Part shown: positions 63,165-64,000 of the stretch, one piece after another | Layout of the letters: the number at the start of each line of letters is the position of its first letter | Position numbering within the stretch: the stretch's first letter is position 1 | Source: Rhodococcus sp. SMB37 | GTDB lineage: Bacteria; Actinomycetota; Actinomycetes; Mycobacteriales; Mycobacteriaceae | Direction: 5' to 3' | NCBI RefSeq assembly: GCF_004345605.1 | Contig: NZ_SLVY01000004.1 | Location: 331,448-395,447 of the forward strand | Length of the DNA stretch: 64,000 nucleotides | The notes under the pieces: generated by a model | Seen by the model: only the letters and a program-made list of their open reading frames with translations | Database searches by the model: none | What the model was told of the DNA's origin: nothing | Translations under genes and position numbers: made by a program

Positions 63165-64000
63165 CCTAGCGTATTCACCATATGGGGTGCGATACGCGAG
63201 AACTGGGCAAGTCGCGGCTGGGAGACAAGCCGGTTCGGATTTCCCACTACCAACGAATACTCATTAGATGGCGGCTGGGCTCAAAATTTTCAGAGTGGAA
63301 CAATTGACTGGCGCCCCGGCGACCCTATTACACCAGCGGACGTTGCACCGTCAAATCTTCCCCGTGAATCAGCCGATTACACCGACCCTGGGGGCGTGGA
63401 CGCCTCGACCCAAGATCAAAGCGATTCACCCTCACCTCAAGATGTTCAGCCACTAGCCGAGGGTGACCCTGGAGAGACTGACCCGGACGGCGACCCTCTA
63501 CCCGAGACGGGTTGCAGGATTATCGTTGCCAATCCCCACGATTCAAGGGCTCGTGCTAACGGTGCCCTACTGTATCCGAGGGAAATTCACACTCAGGTCA
63601 AATCTACTTGTCCTTCTGTCTCGGTTCCCGCCAGAAACCTTGCCAAAGCTGCCAGCTACCGACTTAGGTGGTGGGGTGTCCCTCAAATCCAGCCTCAGAT
63701 CCCAAAGCCGGGAAAGACCATTGTCGATGGTGGAAATGCGGCTCAGAACATCAAAACTGCAAGGACCGTGAAAGTGGTATCAGCAGTTTCTTGTACGCCT
63801 GGACAGTACTTTCGCTGGATGACGATCGGAACCGGGGAGTACACCTTCCCGAATGGGCAAACCGATCGCAAGGCCGCGTACATGGACAATCCGCCGGGTG
63901 GTGAACAGGGTCACGTCAAAGTCGTCTTTCCGCTGGTGAGAACCAGTTCTATCGCATCCTGAATGCAGAGTTGATACCGTCGGCAGGCCGCAGCGATATT
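63165..64000 (+). pseudogene. 5'-truncated LGFP-repeat secreted protein gene, AT-richer DNA
   Basis: A frame with no stop runs from 63165 (after TAG at 63162) to 63962. It has no ATG, GTG or TTG codon before 63396, yet codes from the start for an LGFP-repeat unit: IWGAIRENW, then RFGFPTTNEYSLDGGW, then NFQSGTIDW. LGFP repeats occur in secreted mycolic-acid-linked or wall hydrolase proteins. The rest is Asp/Pro-rich, then a Lys/Arg/Trp-rich domain with PGQYFRWMTIGTGEY. After about 63905 the -1 frame stays open to the window edge, reading SAGENQFYRILNAEL, so a frameshift is likely too. The gene has lost its 5' part. Base composition is lower in GC than around it. Confidence 0.6.

Noticed and set aside
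1..64000. tRNA, rRNA, transposase, integrase and CRISPR features.
   Set aside because: No tRNA-like GGTTCGAATCC arms in context, no rRNA stretches, no transposase or integrase motifs and no regular spacer-repeat pattern were seen by reading; a covariance-model search was not possible.

Overview
This window is a high-GC actinobacterial chromosome segment, most likely from Rhodococcus or a close mycolic-acid-containing relative. The evidence is a 1244-residue Kgd enzyme (fused E2-like and E1 2-oxoglutarate decarboxylase), Eis-, FadD15-, LpqZ- and Rv1230c-type proteins, frequent GTG/TTG starts, very short ATGA/GTGA gene overlaps, and several promoters whose -10 box lies about 7 nt before the start codon (leaderless mRNAs). 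From memory, the left half keeps the gene order of the M. tuberculosis Rv1230c-Rv1248c block (Rv1230c x2, DUF1003 protein, MgtE-like protein, Rv1234-like, corA, lpqZ, SDR, kgd). The trehalose importer and malate dehydrogenase are absent, other modules are inserted, and a malic enzyme is present.

Layout. 1-5.6 kb: two secreted lytic-transglycosylase-like genes, an overlapping DUF1003/MgtE-N pair, a CitE-like lyase and a stress-type membrane protein. 5.6-11.3 kb: a LuxR/HisKA_3 two-component system divergent from a small membrane protein and a MacB-type ABC ATPase/permease. 11.3-15.7 kb: coiled-coil protein, tyrosine phosphatase, AlkZ-like winged-helix protein, Eis acetyltransferase and SUFU protein. 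15.7-22.7 kb: membrane protein and corA, PHP phosphoesterase, tyrosine-rich membrane protein, malic enzyme behind a long structured leader, and LpqZ. 22.7-26.8 kb: esterase, SDR and Baeyer-Villiger monooxygenase operon divergent from its likely TetR regulator. 26.9-36.6 kb: kgd, a fused double ABC exporter with one degenerate nucleotide site, and an ABC-2 pair. 36.6-44.2 kb: AraC regulator with a VOC protein, glutathionyl-hydroquinone-reductase-like protein, GNAT, MFS exporter, a degenerate adenylate-forming protein, and adenosine deaminase.

44.2-52.2 kb: sugar-lactone oxidase divergent from TetR and a PLP aldolase, a small hydrolase, FadD15, a phosphoribosyltransferase whose 3' end was altered by a 16-bp duplication, and TrpB2. 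52.4-63.1 kb: DEAD-box helicase, DinB protein with an MsbA-type exporter under a MerR-style promoter, an AMIN-like lipoprotein, a TetR-controlled ABC-2 operon, SDR and MmyB-type regulator, VOC protein, endonuclease IV and a Cys-tailed protein. From about 63.165 kb to the end the DNA is visibly AT-richer and carries a 5'-truncated, probably frameshifted gene for an LGFP-repeat cell-wall protein.

No rRNA, tRNA, CRISPR array, transposase or phage gene was recognised. The most unusual signals are the truncated LGFP gene at the right edge, the MerR-type promoter in front of the exporter, the monooxygenase/SDR/esterase cascade with an operator over its promoter, the degenerate adenylate-forming protein and the frame-changing duplication in the phosphoribosyltransferase. 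No wholly new system is demonstrated.
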